Position numbers and translations under genes: made by a program. A stretch of DNA of 64,000 nt from Calliopum simillimum (lineage: Eukaryota; Arthropoda; Insecta; Diptera; Lauxaniidae): the NCBI GenBank assembly GCA_951812925.1, contig OX638370.1:114590897-114654896 (forward strand), given 5' to 3'. The notes beneath the pieces were generated by a model. It worked only from the letters and a program-made list of their open reading frames with translations, was not told the DNA's origin and did no database searches. Below, piece after piece: positions 1-12,361 of the stretch (positions are counted from its first letter, which is position 1; each line of letters opens with the position of its first letter).

Positions 1-792
1 TGAACGATTTTTGTTAAAAACTTTATGAGTATACGTATTTACAAATATTTTTAAAGTTTTTTTTTCAACGAACACGGCTAATATATTTAATACCATTCAA
101 TCCCTTACAATCCTAAAACGGTTCTTTTTTAAATTTCTTGTTATGAATTTGGAAAGTTTGGGCTTCTTATAATTAAGTATGCTGATATTAAACTGAAAAT
201 GATAATTCGAGGCTGTTGTTTTTGAATAAAGTATCCCCGCAGTTTTTTTTACGGTAAATAGGTTCATCTATTTTATATGATTTAAAAATTTTTTTTCGAA
301 ATTTACATCGTGGCTGGTTTTTCTTCATCAATTTACGTCAATTTACTTTTGGCTTTTGAAGATTTCGTGGAAAGCTTTTATGTCTTGAGCTTTCCTGCTG
401 CGGTAAGAAAATATGCTATCTATGCAAAACCATAAATATTGAAGTGTCATGAAGTTCAAAGGGTGCTGATACGTCTTACGAAAGCTTGTTGAACCGTTTG
501 TCAATCCCTGCTATTCTATGGCTTCTTCTGTTACCACAGATGAGGTTCTGGCGTCCAAATTTAAATATGTTGGTGGAACGGAAAACGACACGATTTGGTT
601 TGCGAAATGCACGAACTTCATATAAGAAGGGTAACTTTCTAAATTTGCAGTGAAATGCGGTTGACTAAGAGTTTGTCTGATCGGCCTAAGTAAAGCATGC
701 ATTGCATAGCCAGCTTAGCCAAGTGTTCTGCAATACACTCAAAAGACAGATAATTATATTGAGAGATGACTTAAATGCTTAAAGTGGTTCAC
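1..792. other. No gene seen; AT-rich DNA
   Basis: The open frames here are short and lack any recognisable domain, signal peptide or splice context. Nothing repetitive stands out except poly-T runs. Confidence 0.5.
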
Positions 793-796
793 TTAA

Positions 797-1094
797 CCCT
801 TTCACGACCATAGGAACATATGTGTCCCAAGCCAAAAATTAAGAATATTTGTGCTATTACTGAACCAAGGTGATTTATTTTGATATTTATCAGTTTGTAG
901 GAGCATATTTAGCTTATTTTTTTTTGAAAAACCATTACGACCATGGGGACACATATACCCCAGAAAATTCCAGAAAAACTGTAAAATTTTTTTTTTGTTT
1001 TTATTTTAAAATATGTTTTTTAGGCGCCCAATATAGCATACTACATAACTAAAATGGTTGCATAAGCTCCCAGTTGCTTATGGTCCTGAAAAGG
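797..1094. mobile_element. MITE-like element with TTAA target duplication
   Basis: A 298-base element lies between two TTAA tetranucleotides (793-796 and 1095-1098). Its left end CCCTTTCACGACCATAGG and the complement of its right end, CCTTTTCAGGACCATAAG, match at 15 of 18 positions. A partial second copy of the left-end motif (ACGACCATGGGGACACATAT) lies inside at about 938. TTAA duplications with CCC-starting ends are the hallmark of piggyBac-like elements, so this is probably a non-autonomous piggyBac-type MITE. No transposase is present. Related ends occur at 20583, 22475-22492, 25024, 26100-26130 and 40136. Confidence 0.7.
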
Positions 1095-1098
1095 TTAA

Positions 1099-2540
1099 TG
1101 TTGGTTATGAGCAGTCCTGGAAAAAACCTTTTTTTTAAGTTTTTTAATGTTTTTTAAGTCATTTAGAGAAAGGTTCAAAAAAACTCAGAACTTTTTGAAA
1201 TAACAAAACCATTACAAAAAAATAAAAAAATTTTAAAATAAAAGTTAAGAAAAACGTTTAAATTTTTAATAAACAAATGGGTTTAAGGTCAGTTTTTTAA
1301 ATTTATTCAATTATTTATTGAAAACTATAATCAACGAGGTCATTAAATCATACAAAATTACAAACGTTTAAAAATAAAAGTTTTTAAAATTTTTTATCCT
1401 TTTTTTTATTTGTAAAACTTTTTGAGTTAAGTATATAAGTTGTGGTTAGGAGAAAGTAATGGAGCAACATAAGTTATAAACACGTCATGATAACGAAGAT
1501 CTACTAGTTGAACTCCGGAAAAAATACGATCTCAAGATTAGAGGTTCGGTCTTCCCACATAAAAAATCCCATAAAATAAAATGTTTCCTCAAGTATCTCA
1601 AGTCACTGTTTCAAATTATCTGGTGCTGTTCGGAACAAAAAAAAAACTTGAAAATATGTAGTGATCACTACCTAGATGTTGCGGAACTAAAAGAAAACAT
1701 GTATCACTGCTCCAGAAAGAATGGTGCAAAAATGCATTCTCACAGAAATTATTTAACTGACGATATATGAAATGTACTGCAAATCGAGCTAAGTGATACA
1801 TGAATGGCAGTCTTGGTGTACAAAATTAGCAGTAATTGGGGCAATTGGGTAATCAGTGTGTCTTAGTCACTAATCGAAGAGCACGATAAAATCAAAGAAA
1901 GACTTCTTAGTGCCCTTCGTGGCGCAAGATTTAATGAACCTCATAATCTGCATAACTCATTAACCAAATAAATTAAGCGTCAAATTAAGGCAGACGAGAA
2001 CAACTGTTACAACAATATTGGCTAAGCCGCTCAAGTAACGGCTAACTCCAGTAGCATTTTTCAAAAAACGTGTTAATCATGTTGAGTGCACAAGATCTTC
2101 AATCTTAACCTGTTATGCGATATATTTTGGTTATTTTTTAATGTTTCTCAGCAAAAATGTGATAGACAATATTACATATGATGGACACAGGAATAAAGAG
2201 GGAACTGTAGGGAAATATTAAACAGGCTGGTTTTTTGATAGTAGCATATAGTAAACTAACAGTTGTTCCCATCCAGAATTTCAGTTCAACTACTGCAATA
2301 ATTGTAATTCGTTATGTAGCCACTTTATTACTGGAGAACTTTTAAGAGGGTTCACCCTATTCGCTTCGCTTTTCTATAAAAATCAATTCGTCTTTGCATG
2401 TGGAGTTTTTCGCTTTATCAATTTTTTCCAAGTAATTGAAATACATTTATAAGTGCTCAACTTCATAATAACTGTTTCATAATCCATACACAAGTACTTA
2501 CATAAGCGTTACTAAAATATGCATATAGTATATACTCGTA
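1099..2540. other. No gene seen
   Basis: AT-rich spacer with poly-A and poly-T runs upstream of the small secreted-protein gene. The short open frames do not resemble known proteins and are not flanked by convincing splice sites. Confidence 0.5.
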
Positions 2541-2542
2541 CT

Positions 2543-2583
2543 TATATATATATGCATTAGAAGGTGAAGCTTCTCATTCAGTT
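2543..2583 (+). promoter_or_regulatory. Core promoter (TATA box plus initiator) of the MBF2-like gene
   Basis: A TATATATATAT run at 2543-2553 is followed, with normal fly spacing of about 30 bases, by an arthropod-type initiator TTCAGTTT whose A is at 2580. That would give a 5' untranslated leader of about 40 bases before the ATG at 2620. Both motifs are read directly; the start site is inferred. Confidence 0.65.
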
Positions 2584-2619
2584 TATATTCAACAAGATCT
2601 AAACTTTGATTTGCTCATA

Positions 2620-3073
2620 ATGAAGTTTATAGTGGTGTTCTTTCTGATTGTGCTTGCGGCCAATAAAATCAATGCTAAAAATAAAGCTTCACTAGAAACA
2701 ATAACGCTAGGGTTCAACCGCCCGCCCGAAAATAATGCTCAACTCCAGAAAGCAGAACTTGTGTTTGTGGCGGCAAATTCTAAATCCAGGGTTCCACCTG
2801 AAGCAAAGTTGGCATACAGAGCACCGGTAAAAGATATTAAATTTATTTAATTTTTAATTGGATTATACCTGAAGTATTTTTAATTATTTTTAGCCTGGAT
2901 ATGGTATCAATTATATTGAAATTTTTGGATCATTGGAACCAAAATACACAGGAACTAAATTCACTGCGTTGAGCACAATGGATTATAATCCAGTCTCAAT
3001 AGGTTTAACCTTTAATAATACGGCCAGAAAAGGGATTCATACTAGAGTTCTTTTTTACGTAGTGAAGAGATAA
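2620..3073 (+). CDS. Small secreted protein, probably MBF2-like (2 exons, 128 aa)
   Basis: Exon 1 is 2620-2826 and exon 2 is 2894-3073 (stop TAA 3071-3073). The 67-base intron has donor GTAAAAG and acceptor TTTTTAG and keeps the frame (phase 0). I chose the ATG at 2620 because a signal peptide (MKFIVVFFLIVLAANKINA, residues 1-19) begins there and a promoter lies just upstream. The mature part is about 109 residues, has no cysteines, and ends in a beta-strand-like stretch (NYIEIF, then GLTFNNT...GIHTRVLFYVV). That layout resembles the insect MBF2 family: small secreted proteins first described as transcription co-activator MBF2, with a hydrophobic N-terminus and a C-terminal pattern of VTIxFxSQRxxGxxFxVxIY. 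The signal peptide argues for secretion. An N-glycosylation sequon (NNT) is present. The family call is from pattern memory and is less certain than the gene structure. Confidence 0.7.
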
Positions 3074-3176
3074 CATGTTTGAAGAGACAACTGGATACAG
3101 GTTTTAATATTGATTTGACTATAATCGAAAATTTTCGTTATCACTTTTGTCAATAATAACTATTTTTATGTTTATC

Positions 3177-3182
3177 AATAAA
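3177..3182 (+). terminator. Polyadenylation signal AATAAA
   Basis: AATAAA about 105 bases after the stop codon of the MBF2-like gene, followed by a T/G-rich stretch, as expected for 3' end formation. Confidence 0.6.
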
Positions 3183-3355
3183 ATTTTGTGTCATTTTTAA
3201 CGTCTCTAAGAGACACTTTATTCTAATAATATTATATGCAGCAATGCAGCAAATATGCTTGGTTTTATTCACTCAATCCTTTAGATTTCTATAATGAAAA
3301 ACCTTTGCACTTCTTGTTAAGAACTCTAAGAATAAGATATCATCGCTATGTACCT

Positions 3356-3787
3356 ATAATAACACTAGTTTATAAATGATTCCCATTGAATGCCATTACT
3401 CATTTTATATGCTGATTCCGAAAATCGCAATTTTGATTTCTTTTAATTTTTTCGAAAAAAAAAAAATGTTTTTTTTTAGAAATCAATGTATTTCGCCAAA
3501 ACTAACAAGCCAACCAAAAAGTAATGAAATTATTATTTGTAGGTAATTTAATTATTTTAATGTGACATAGATAACGTTTACATACAAACATTGGTTCTTG
3601 AGATATTTGTATTTAACTGGAACTATTTTTTGTTTGGTCCAAAAACCGAAAGTTACCAATATCTCGAAAACGGCACGAAAGAAAAAAAAAAATAATACGA
3701 TTTTCGGAATCAGCAGTCCATTTTACAAATAAAATGAATAATGACATTCAATGGGAATTTTGGCTGTAAACTAGTGTAATTATAACC
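3356..3787. mobile_element. Foldback/MITE-like element, about 430 bases
   Basis: The two ends are inverted copies. The left side reads TATAATAACACTAGTTTA then CCCATTGAATGCCATTACTC and GATTCCGAAAATCG; the right side carries CGATTTTCGGAATC, GACATTCAATGGG and TAAACTAGTGTAATTATAA. Arms are about 75 bases around an AT-rich centre. There is no coding capacity. It lies just downstream of the MBF2-like gene. Confidence 0.65.
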
Positions 3788-4447
3788 TTTTCTATTGTTT
3801 TTCGATATACTGGCTCATATATTTTATGGATTCTAAAGTATATGCTTTAGGCTTTTTTGTTGCGGAATTTTTAAAACTTGATTGCCAATATTTTCAGGCT
3901 TTGTTAGTAACGCTTTCATGTTTGTACTCGCTTACATGAGAACACATATAATTCAATTAAATGTCACTCATACGACCTGAGTGCACCACTCGCATGCATA
4001 CCTTCTATTAATTGTTATAACATATACATAAGAATTGAAAGTAAAAGTGCATACAATTGCTCACTTACGAAAAAAAAAAAAAAAATATGTATAATAAAAA
4101 TATTTAATTGAAACAATTAAAACGTTAAATAATAAATCTGAATTTTTTTTTTTAACAAAAATGATGTGGAAAAATGTAACTAAAGTGCAAAACTTTATTT
4201 ATTATATGTCATAATAATTTTATTTGATTCATTTTATTCACAGAATGTAAACATTTCTTTGGTCGTATATTTCATAACAATTATTTGGATTGTTATACGT
4301 AGATGTTGTCATTTAAAAATTTAATTTAAATTAATTTAAAATTTTAAAGTGCTCTCAGTTTTGTGAAAAAAAAACAGAACAGAGGAAATAAAATTTAAAT
4401 AACATTTGTGTTGATATGAAATGGTATGAAAAAAAAAAATATGAAAG
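3788..4447. other. No gene seen
   Basis: AT-rich spacer with several poly-A tracts (for example 4070-4085). No open frame with recognisable features. Confidence 0.5.
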
Positions 4448-4746
4448 AGGAGATTTTTTATACTAATATGGCCGCCAAAGTCAAAAACTACAAAAAACAA
4501 AATTCAAATTTAAGGCTTCAGAACTTTGCAAAATCCTTCTAAACTCTATAAAATAAGTAAACTTATAGAAAGCTTGAACATTAATCTAATAGTTTTTTAC
4601 AAAAAATTTTTCTCTAAAATGCTTGGTTGACCCAAGAAATATTTTTTTGTGAAACAAGTGCAAAACTCAGTTTTAACACTATGGGTACATTTCAGACTTT
4701 CCCCTACCAGAAGCTTTGTAATCTTATGCAATACACCTCGTATATG
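4448..4746. mobile_element. F1 foldback family, right-arm fragment
   Basis: This matches the right arm of the complete F1 copies at 14575-15013 and 31430-31879. Shared landmarks in order are ACTAATATGGCCGCCAAAGT, a CAGAACTTTGCAAAATCCTT segment, a TTCTCTAAAAT...TTGACCCAAGAA segment, and the end AGAAGCTTTGTAATCTTATG followed by CAATACACC. The left arm and centre are missing, so it is a truncated copy. Confidence 0.7.
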
Positions 4747-5862
4747 GAATTCTTTAATTCCCGCCAGTTTTTTCATTTTTATTTTCGCAGCTGCCATTAT
4801 TTTCGGATAAAATAAACAAAAATATGCTCTTATACTGTATATATGTATTTCATAAGCAACCATCTAAAATATCTATACAATTTAAACACACTAACAGTAG
4901 AGATTCAGCAAAAAAAAAACTGAAATCCACAAAAATGCTGCTACCTCTAATGAATACAAATTCAAAGAATTTCCCTAAAATTTGTTGTTGTTTTTTTAGA
5001 GGGCAGGCAGCATTTGGTTAATTTAAACATCCGGTCATTTGACATTTTGCCGCATGTCAACTTTTATTAGGACTAATTTTGATAATTTAAATAATAAACA
5101 ATGTAGCGTGCGCCTAAAAGGCGGCAGCAATCGCAATTTGGCCACGATGTTGCTACTGCTACGTTGATGATGATGGTTAACAGTTGGTTTTGTTATGGCT
5201 GATGTTGTGTTGTTGTTGCTTTTTTAATTACAGCTGTTTTTGTTGTTGTTTTTCCTTATTTATTTTTATTTTTTGGTTTTTCTCTGCAAATATACAGCTG
5301 TGGTGTTTATAATGTGTTTTAGTATTTTCGGTGATATTCCACAGAAAGGGGTACCTTAAGTTTTATGGCACAATTCAAGAGAAGAGCTTAAAACAGGCAA
5401 CAGTGCAAAGAGCGCTTTTTAACGGTGGTCAGTTCAATTTGGGGTTACTTCTTGAACATATTGTGAAAACTTTTCAACAGATTTGAAGTCGATTTACATT
5501 TTGTGTTTTAAAGAAAGATTTTTCATCTGCCGAACACGAATACTAAAAGTTGGACAAAAATGAGCGTATTACATACAGTATCCCTCTGTCATTTTTTGAC
5601 GATAATGTCTTTGGATCAAGTTGTTCTTATTTAAAAATAAATTGAAGAAAACTTTTAAAATTTCTTCATGGAAAATTCACCTAAAAATCCTTTAATGAAT
5701 CGATTTTTTCGTTTCTTAAGTGTTTTTATTTATTTCAGGAAAACTTTGTGAGATATATAAAACTTTATGCTTCGACAGCTATGAGATATTCATTTAGCAA
5801 GTTCGATTTTTGGAATCTTTTGGCGATCCAGGAAACTTATCTTTCAAAATGATATATACCTA
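4747..5862. other. No gene seen
   Basis: AT-rich DNA with a GTT/TTG-rich patch at 5150-5260. No supported coding region. Confidence 0.45.
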
Positions 5863-6926
5863 ATGTACATTAGACCGGGTCGAAATCTAGATTCATCCCA
5901 AAACTGACTCAAAAATTAGAAAGACTCTTAAAACGATATCTGCTTCATTTTTTCTTTTTTTTTCATTCTGAAATAAAACAATGAAAACCTATTTGGCTAT
6001 TTTCGGTCATAATTTTTATTTTTTCATTAGAAAATGGATACCCAAGTGTATTTTTAGAAAATAAGATTATGTTCTTACACAAATTCTGGCGTTTAATTTT
6101 TTTTTTTTTAATTTGGGTATAGATAATCTTCGGCCCAAAAATCGATTTTTTTACGGTTTTCATTCACGGGGTTGGAAAAACCATTTTTTACTCAAAAGCA
6201 AGGCATCTAACGAAAAAAGTGTACGCGACAAAAAAATGCTTGGAACTGTCCAAAAAACACGTGTGATTATTTTCAAAATTTTTTGAGACATTTTTTAAAT
6301 TTTCAAAACTTGGTCAAAAAAATAAAAAAATAAAAAATTCCAAATAATCTGACAAAATTCACACAAATTCCTTGAAGAATTCTAAGCATTTAACGTCTTA
6401 TGAAATTTTTTCGTAGAAGCTTTGGTTTAAAGTAAACCTAGTAAACGTGAGCTTAACAGCTGAAAGCTCAATTTCATAAATTTTTCGAAAAAATAAAAAC
6501 CAAAAAATTCCAGAAAATCTGAAAAAATTCGTTTGTATTTTTTGGACAACTCTAAGTATTTTTTGCCGTATACATTGAAAAAAGTAAAAAAAATCGATTT
6601 TGGGATGCGAATATTAAATATCTATATCACAAAACAAAATAATAATAATTTTTAAACGCCAAAATTTGTTTAAGAAAATAGTCTTTATTTCTAAGGCACG
6701 CTTGGTTGGGTATGCAATTTGTAACGAAAAAAAGTTATTACCAAAAAACATGTTTTTTTTTTAGCTAAAATGGGCCTTCAGCAGAATCAAAAGTGCTCCA
6801 TTGGTCTTTCTTGGAATGAAAAAAAATATTATGCAGGTCTAGTTTTTAAGAGTCTTTCTAATTCTTGAGTCGGTTTCGGTATGATTTCATTTTGCTTCAA
6901 AAAAAATCAACCCGGTCTAATGTACA
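5863..6926. mobile_element. Foldback element, about 1.06 kb
   Basis: The ends are inverted copies: left TGTACATTAGACCGGGTCGA and right CAACCCGGTCTAATGTACAT. Pairing continues inward for about 260 bases with mismatches: AGAAAGACTCTTAAAA at 5919-5934 against TTTTTAAGAGTCTTTCTAA at 6843-6861, and TTCTGGCGTTTAA at 6084 against TTAAACGCCAAAATTTG at 6653. The centre has no open frame of note. It contains CAAGGCATCTAACGAAAAAA (about 6200), a phrase repeated in diverged form at about 24265. Confidence 0.7.
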
Positions 6927-9209
6927 TATATTATACTCATCTGACTGAATCTGCGAAAAATATACCAAAAAATACCTTTTTTTGTCCTCATGTATTTTTT
7001 AAAATTTTGTATTAATTGAAGATATATTAGATTATGATGGCTTTAATTTCTGGAGCCTTTCTTTAAATTATACAAAAAGGTTCGGGGTTTTAGATTAAAT
7101 TTAACGGGAGAATGACTGAGCGAGAGAAAGACTAGTTGGGAGAATGAAAAAATGTTGCAAAAACAGTAATATCACATTGATAATAGCATTTAAAAAAAAA
7201 AAAACTTGAAACTGGTGGATAGCAGCTCTAGCATGTTTATAAGTTGAGTCATCCAAAGATTAAAGAATGTGTATCGTAATATAAAAAAAACTTAAAAGAA
7301 GAATGTAACACAATCGTATTCTTTACAAAATTTCTAAACTAGCACATACTTTCGAAAAACCAAAACTGACTGAGCTGAAGAAGGACTGAAACTCCTCTCT
7401 CTCTTCGTTTCTTTTTACTCAATATTTAAAAAATATGTTCGGAGACAGTCGATTCTATAATGAGAGACCTTTTGCTGTGTTTGTGAATTCAATCCATAAG
7501 AATTTTTTTCGACGAGTTAACACAGAAAAACACTTACCGCTTTTTTTTAGAAAACGTATTATTAGAAACGACCAAGCTTAGTAGACTAGGAAGCAGTTTG
7601 GAACAGGCCGGAGAATGAGTTTTAACACTATATATTACAATTTCATGGCAAAATAATTAGAATTAGTTTTTGTTTTACGATTTTAAGCCCTTGGACATTA
7701 AATGATACATTTTTTCAAGAATCACCCTTTTGTATAATATTAAAAAAGCAAACCGGAGCTTTCCCTTTACAAAATAAGTTTGCTTTTTCTGTGGACTATC
7801 ACAAATATTGTCAAAAAGGTCAAGCAAATATTGCGGCACAACATGTTGTACTCCTTATAGCAATTTTGTAGTTTAAACGCTTGGCTTATTTGATATTGCA
7901 GCTTTGGCAAAATTGGCCAAATATTTTTGTAGCAATCTTAGAAAATCCACAATAAAACGTTTTATTCACAAAAATATTTAAAAAAGTGATCAAAATAATA
8001 AATATTAAATTTGAAGTATTTGTACCAAAAAGAGCTATAAAATTTAGAAAAATTTATTAATTTGTTGGATTTGGTTTTTATTTTAAATTAAACATTTTAA
8101 ACATTTCCCTTTTCAAGGTAAAACTAGCAAAAATTTCATACACGTACAACATTTTTATTCATCTGAAAGTTAAATTTTAACTGAATATTGTAAAAACGAC
8201 CTTATATCTATTTTCTTCAGTTTTTTTCTATGCCAAAATTCAATACACTAAGTTTCGTTCGCCTGTGTTTTCATCCACTTTATTTGAGCCTTTTCCCAGC
8301 AAAAATTGCCGGTCATTTTACCGTGCACAAAAATAATCAGCATCAGCATGGGCGCCTTAAATTGTGCATGAAAAGTGAAAACATAAAAAATCGCTAACAA
8401 TAAATCATTTAATGCATAATAAATGCATTCGACGCTGAAATTTTCCTCTGCTATACCTGATATTTTTTTTTTTTTTTTTCATTTCGTGCGGATTGGCTTT
8501 CTTTTTTTCTTTCCCTTTTGCTCCCCTTGCACTAATTTATGGCGCATTGTTTTCATTTATTTTGCACAAATGTGTGGAAAATTCATTCATTTGAAAAAAT
8601 AGTGGTAGTAGAATATAAAATTCAAAATAAACTCCATAGGGAATATATTATGCATAAGGCAATGAAAAAGAAAAATTCACCTACAAAAAAAAATATAAGA
8701 GAAAAAAAAAACATTTTTGCTGCACAAATTTAAATGTCGATTAGAATTTCCGAAATGTCAGTATACAGCTACACTTGACGATAAAAAAGACAGCGACAAA
8801 TTCGACCACATATATATAAAATAATTTTGGTACTTTTCGGACACGTTAGGTACTTTTTGCTGTTTGGTACAAAATTGAAATGCTTATTTATCATCCCTGG
8901 TATAATTCAAAACAAAAAAACATTAAGCCAGTGCTATGCTTTTTGTATTTCTCCTTGTTCTTTATTCTTTTTTCAGTTTTGTGTGACCGTGTACTTTGTT
9001 GTTGTTAATATTGAAAAATTTGTATTTAATTGAACCTGGCCTAAAGTCAAAATATTAACATAATGTTAACTTTGTGCACATCTACACACAAATACCTTTC
9101 TATTGGTGAATAATTTAAAGCCATACTCCATTTCTAACATAGTTAAAAAAGATGGACAAGTTTTTATCTTGCGCATTTATGTATAAGTGATGTATCGATC
9201 TAATGACTT
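6927..9209. other. No gene seen
   Basis: AT-rich spacer with homopolymer tracts (for example poly-T at 8463-8480). The short open frames at 8539-8733 and 8827-9033 are low-complexity and lack features of real genes. Confidence 0.45.
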
Positions 9210-9380
9210 GCGCTGCGTGGAGAGGCCCGGGCTTACATCCTCTATTCAGTGAAATTCAATTCCAATTTTTAAATTTCTCCTAATTTCTACACAATCTGAA
9301 GAGCCTTCGGGCTACTGAGATTCGAACCCGGAACATATTGCTCAGAAATATATAACACTTTAGCACATTTGGCTATAAAT
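9210..9380 (-). mobile_element. tRNA-derived SINE-like element
   Basis: On the minus strand there is a pol III A-box-like sequence, TAGCCAAATGTG (complement of 9364-9375), and about 35 bases downstream a B box, GGTTCGAATCT (complement of 9318-9328). This is the internal promoter layout of a tRNA or tRNA-derived SINE. The region does not fold into an obvious functional tRNA, and an unrelated tail follows (to about 9210). It is probably a decayed SINE. Confidence 0.4.
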
Positions 9381-9412
9381 TGTTGTGAAAATTTGTATAT
9401 TGAATCAAATTA

Positions 9413-9860
9413 AAAATTGATTTTTTAATTGAACTTTTAGTCATATATTTGCAAATAAATCTATCAATGCATTTTCTAACACATAATTATGACAAATCAA
9501 GGAACGGATTAAAAACACGGCTATACTGACATGTTTCGTCTTTCGCCACAAAGACTCATCATCGGTATTGAATCTAGTTCCAAAGGAACAGCTATACCAA
9601 ATATCAATAAATAACACAAACAACAATTATGATATATCAATACGTATTAACACACAAACAAAACTGGCAAAACTCGGCTTCGCAGCCAGGCAAGGCTGAT
9701 GCAGTGTGGCGAAAGACGAAACATATGTCCCTATAGCCGTGTTTTTAATCCGTTCCTTGATTTGTCATAATTATGTGTTAGAAAATGAATCGATAGATTT
9801 ATATCGAAATAGATCTTTGCAAATATATGACTAAAAGTTCAACTAAAAAATCAATTTTTA
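9413..9860. mobile_element. Foldback element, about 450 bases
   Basis: Arms of about 140 bases are inverted copies. The left arm contains TTTAGTCATATATTTGCAAA, CTAACACATAATTATGACAA and AAATCAAGGAACGGATTAAA; the right arm (9704-9860) contains their reverse complements. The loop of about 150 bases has no conserved coding sequence. Confidence 0.75.
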
Positions 9861-12021
9861 ATATATAAATGGCATTAAGTAACACACTTAAAAATTCTTG
9901 AATTAAATTCTTTGAAATTTATAAATAAGACATAAAAAAAATTAGCCTTTTACTGGTCCGGATGTAAAGAGACAACTGACCTTCTTCTGATGAAATTGTA
10001 ATGCATAAGGAGACAATTGGTTACGCCCAATGACAAACAATGTAAAATGTAAATAGAACTTTATATGTGATGGGACCACAGTTTGGACTAGTCGGTTTGG
10101 AGTAATTTGCACACTGGTTTTGGAATTGGAATTGTTTGTGATCTTGCAGGAATATATTTTTGGACAGCTTATACATCGATTCAGTAATTTTTTTTTTTTA
10201 TTTTATATCATCGAAAAATTACCATAAAATTTACTGAAGTTGAAGCGCTTGCCGGAGCTAAATTTTTTAAAATTTTATTATTCAAAGTATGTATCAATTT
10301 TGAAGTGCAAATAAATGTTCTTAGTATTTGTCAAAAAATACGAATATGATATTTTAGAGTTAAGTGAACATATTCGAACACTCATGCATACAAGAAATTT
10401 AAAATTCAAATTTTGAATTTATCACGTCTAGCGCCCTTAGTTGCTGTTGTCTTTTAGAAAAAAAAATTTTAAATACTACGGCGTAGGGTATTTAATCTTT
10501 CGGCTACTCCAAATATGGCACCGTTTGTAAACGTTACCCATATTTGTATGCCATTGGCAACAACTGTCTCTGGGAACTGTAGTTACAACCAACTAAGTAG
10601 CTATGGACTGATTATTTTAACAGTTTCAAATACTTACTTATGTTTTTTCCATTATTATTACAGTGTAATGCACTATCTATTTTTCGCATTTTTCCACGAG
10701 CAGGAAGATGTAAGTTAGTGTGTATGTTGACGTTAGAAATTGTTAGTGCTTGGCCTGATTGTCTGTAAAATTGGGTCAAAATGAGTGCGAGAAGAAGTTT
10801 ACTTCATTCCTCATTTTTTTATTTATTTTATTTTTATTTGCTAAAGTTAAAATTATGTGTTCTGGTTTCTTTTTTCAATAATTTTTTTTAAACAATCAGA
10901 GGAGGTTTTTTCTGCATAAAACTTTTATATTCTATACACATATTTTATAAAAAATAAAAAATTTTGTTTAAATTGAAAAGTGTGTTTGCTTACTCATGTT
11001 ATTTTATTAAAATAAATTCATATTTATTGTTAATATTTCAATGAAAATAAACAAGAATAAAAGAAACACCTTAGGCACCACAATATCTTGGTTTTAGTTT
11101 AAGATTTTAATTATAAATGTATTGAATACAAAATGGGATTATAAAAAATATTTTGGTTGTGTATAGCACCACAAGACGTATGAGCAAAATTTATGAATTT
11201 AATACTTTACCAAAAAATAAGTAATGAGAAAAGTGTGAAATATTTTTGGAATAATACTTTTTGGTCTGTAAAAAAATCTCAGTTCATAACCTCAATTAAG
11301 TAGCATTCAGCACTCAAAATTTGTTTTACATTTAAGCCTCAAAAGTGTGACTACTGAATAATTTTCCAACAACTGGCATAAACTATATAGGTCAAAATCC
11401 ATTAAACAAACAAACCATTGCAGCTTCATTTAAATTTTGACAATAAACCCTGAGTAATTACCTTGTAAGTAGTTGTTTATAACTTCAAAATGTTTTATGA
11501 AGAAAACAACAAATGTTGCTACAGCTGCATTAAGTAACAGTGTCAACACAAATGAGCAGCAACATTAAAACGAAACACAATTATGATACAATTAAATACA
11601 AGTAGCATACTTTTAGGCAACTAACTTAGCATACTTTCTGTTTAAGATAGTAACTATTTAAGTACACGCTCTTATGGGTGAAAATGTGTATGAGAAAGCA
11701 AGACATAAAAACATACAAATTTGCATTGTAAATTGTTGATATATGAAAAACAACAAAATGGTTGCATAAAATTGGACCAAAATTATGTTAAGAAAAATAA
11801 GAGGAAAAACATTTTTGCTAGAGCTCATTTTGAAAGTATGAGCATTTTTATGAAGTACCCTTTCAGCATAATTTTAGCAAGTGTAAACGCAACATTCATT
11901 TTTATGTACAAACCTTAGGTACTAGAAATATCTCAGAATGCAACGCCACATTTATGAACATATAAATTTTTTATGATTTTCTTAACATTTTCAAATTTTT
12001 CAGATAAATTTACGTGTTACA
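9861..12021. other. No gene seen
   Basis: AT-rich DNA. Short open frames such as 10515-10718 and 11721-11918 have no recognisable domain and atypical composition for proteins. Confidence 0.45.
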
Positions 12022-12361
12022 GTTAATGGATATAATGATTAAGGTCACGAAGCTCTGCGAGGTGATAGAAGAGGCCCAGACTTACAATAAATTGCACCTG
12101 ATGGTTAGGGGTCTAAGATGTACGCCTGAGAATTTATATGGTTAAAACAGATTTTTTGACTTGTTTTAGAAAAAGCAATATCCTTGGGTCACCCTAGCAT
12201 TTTAGAGAACATTTTTTATGGGCTTTTTATGTTAATAATATGACCTTCCTAAAAAAGTATTTGGTTTGCAAAGTTCTAAACCTTTAAATTTGATATTTTA
12301 AATATTTTTCCTAATTTTTGGCTTTGGCGGTCATTTTGGTATGAAAAAGGTCTTACTAATA

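Noticed and set aside
2611..2619. Upstream TTG start for the MBF2-like gene
   Set aside because: Animal genes start at ATG; the ATG at 2620 gives a proper signal peptide.
9310..9376. Functional tRNA gene
   Set aside because: A and B boxes are present but no acceptor stem or clover-leaf could be drawn.
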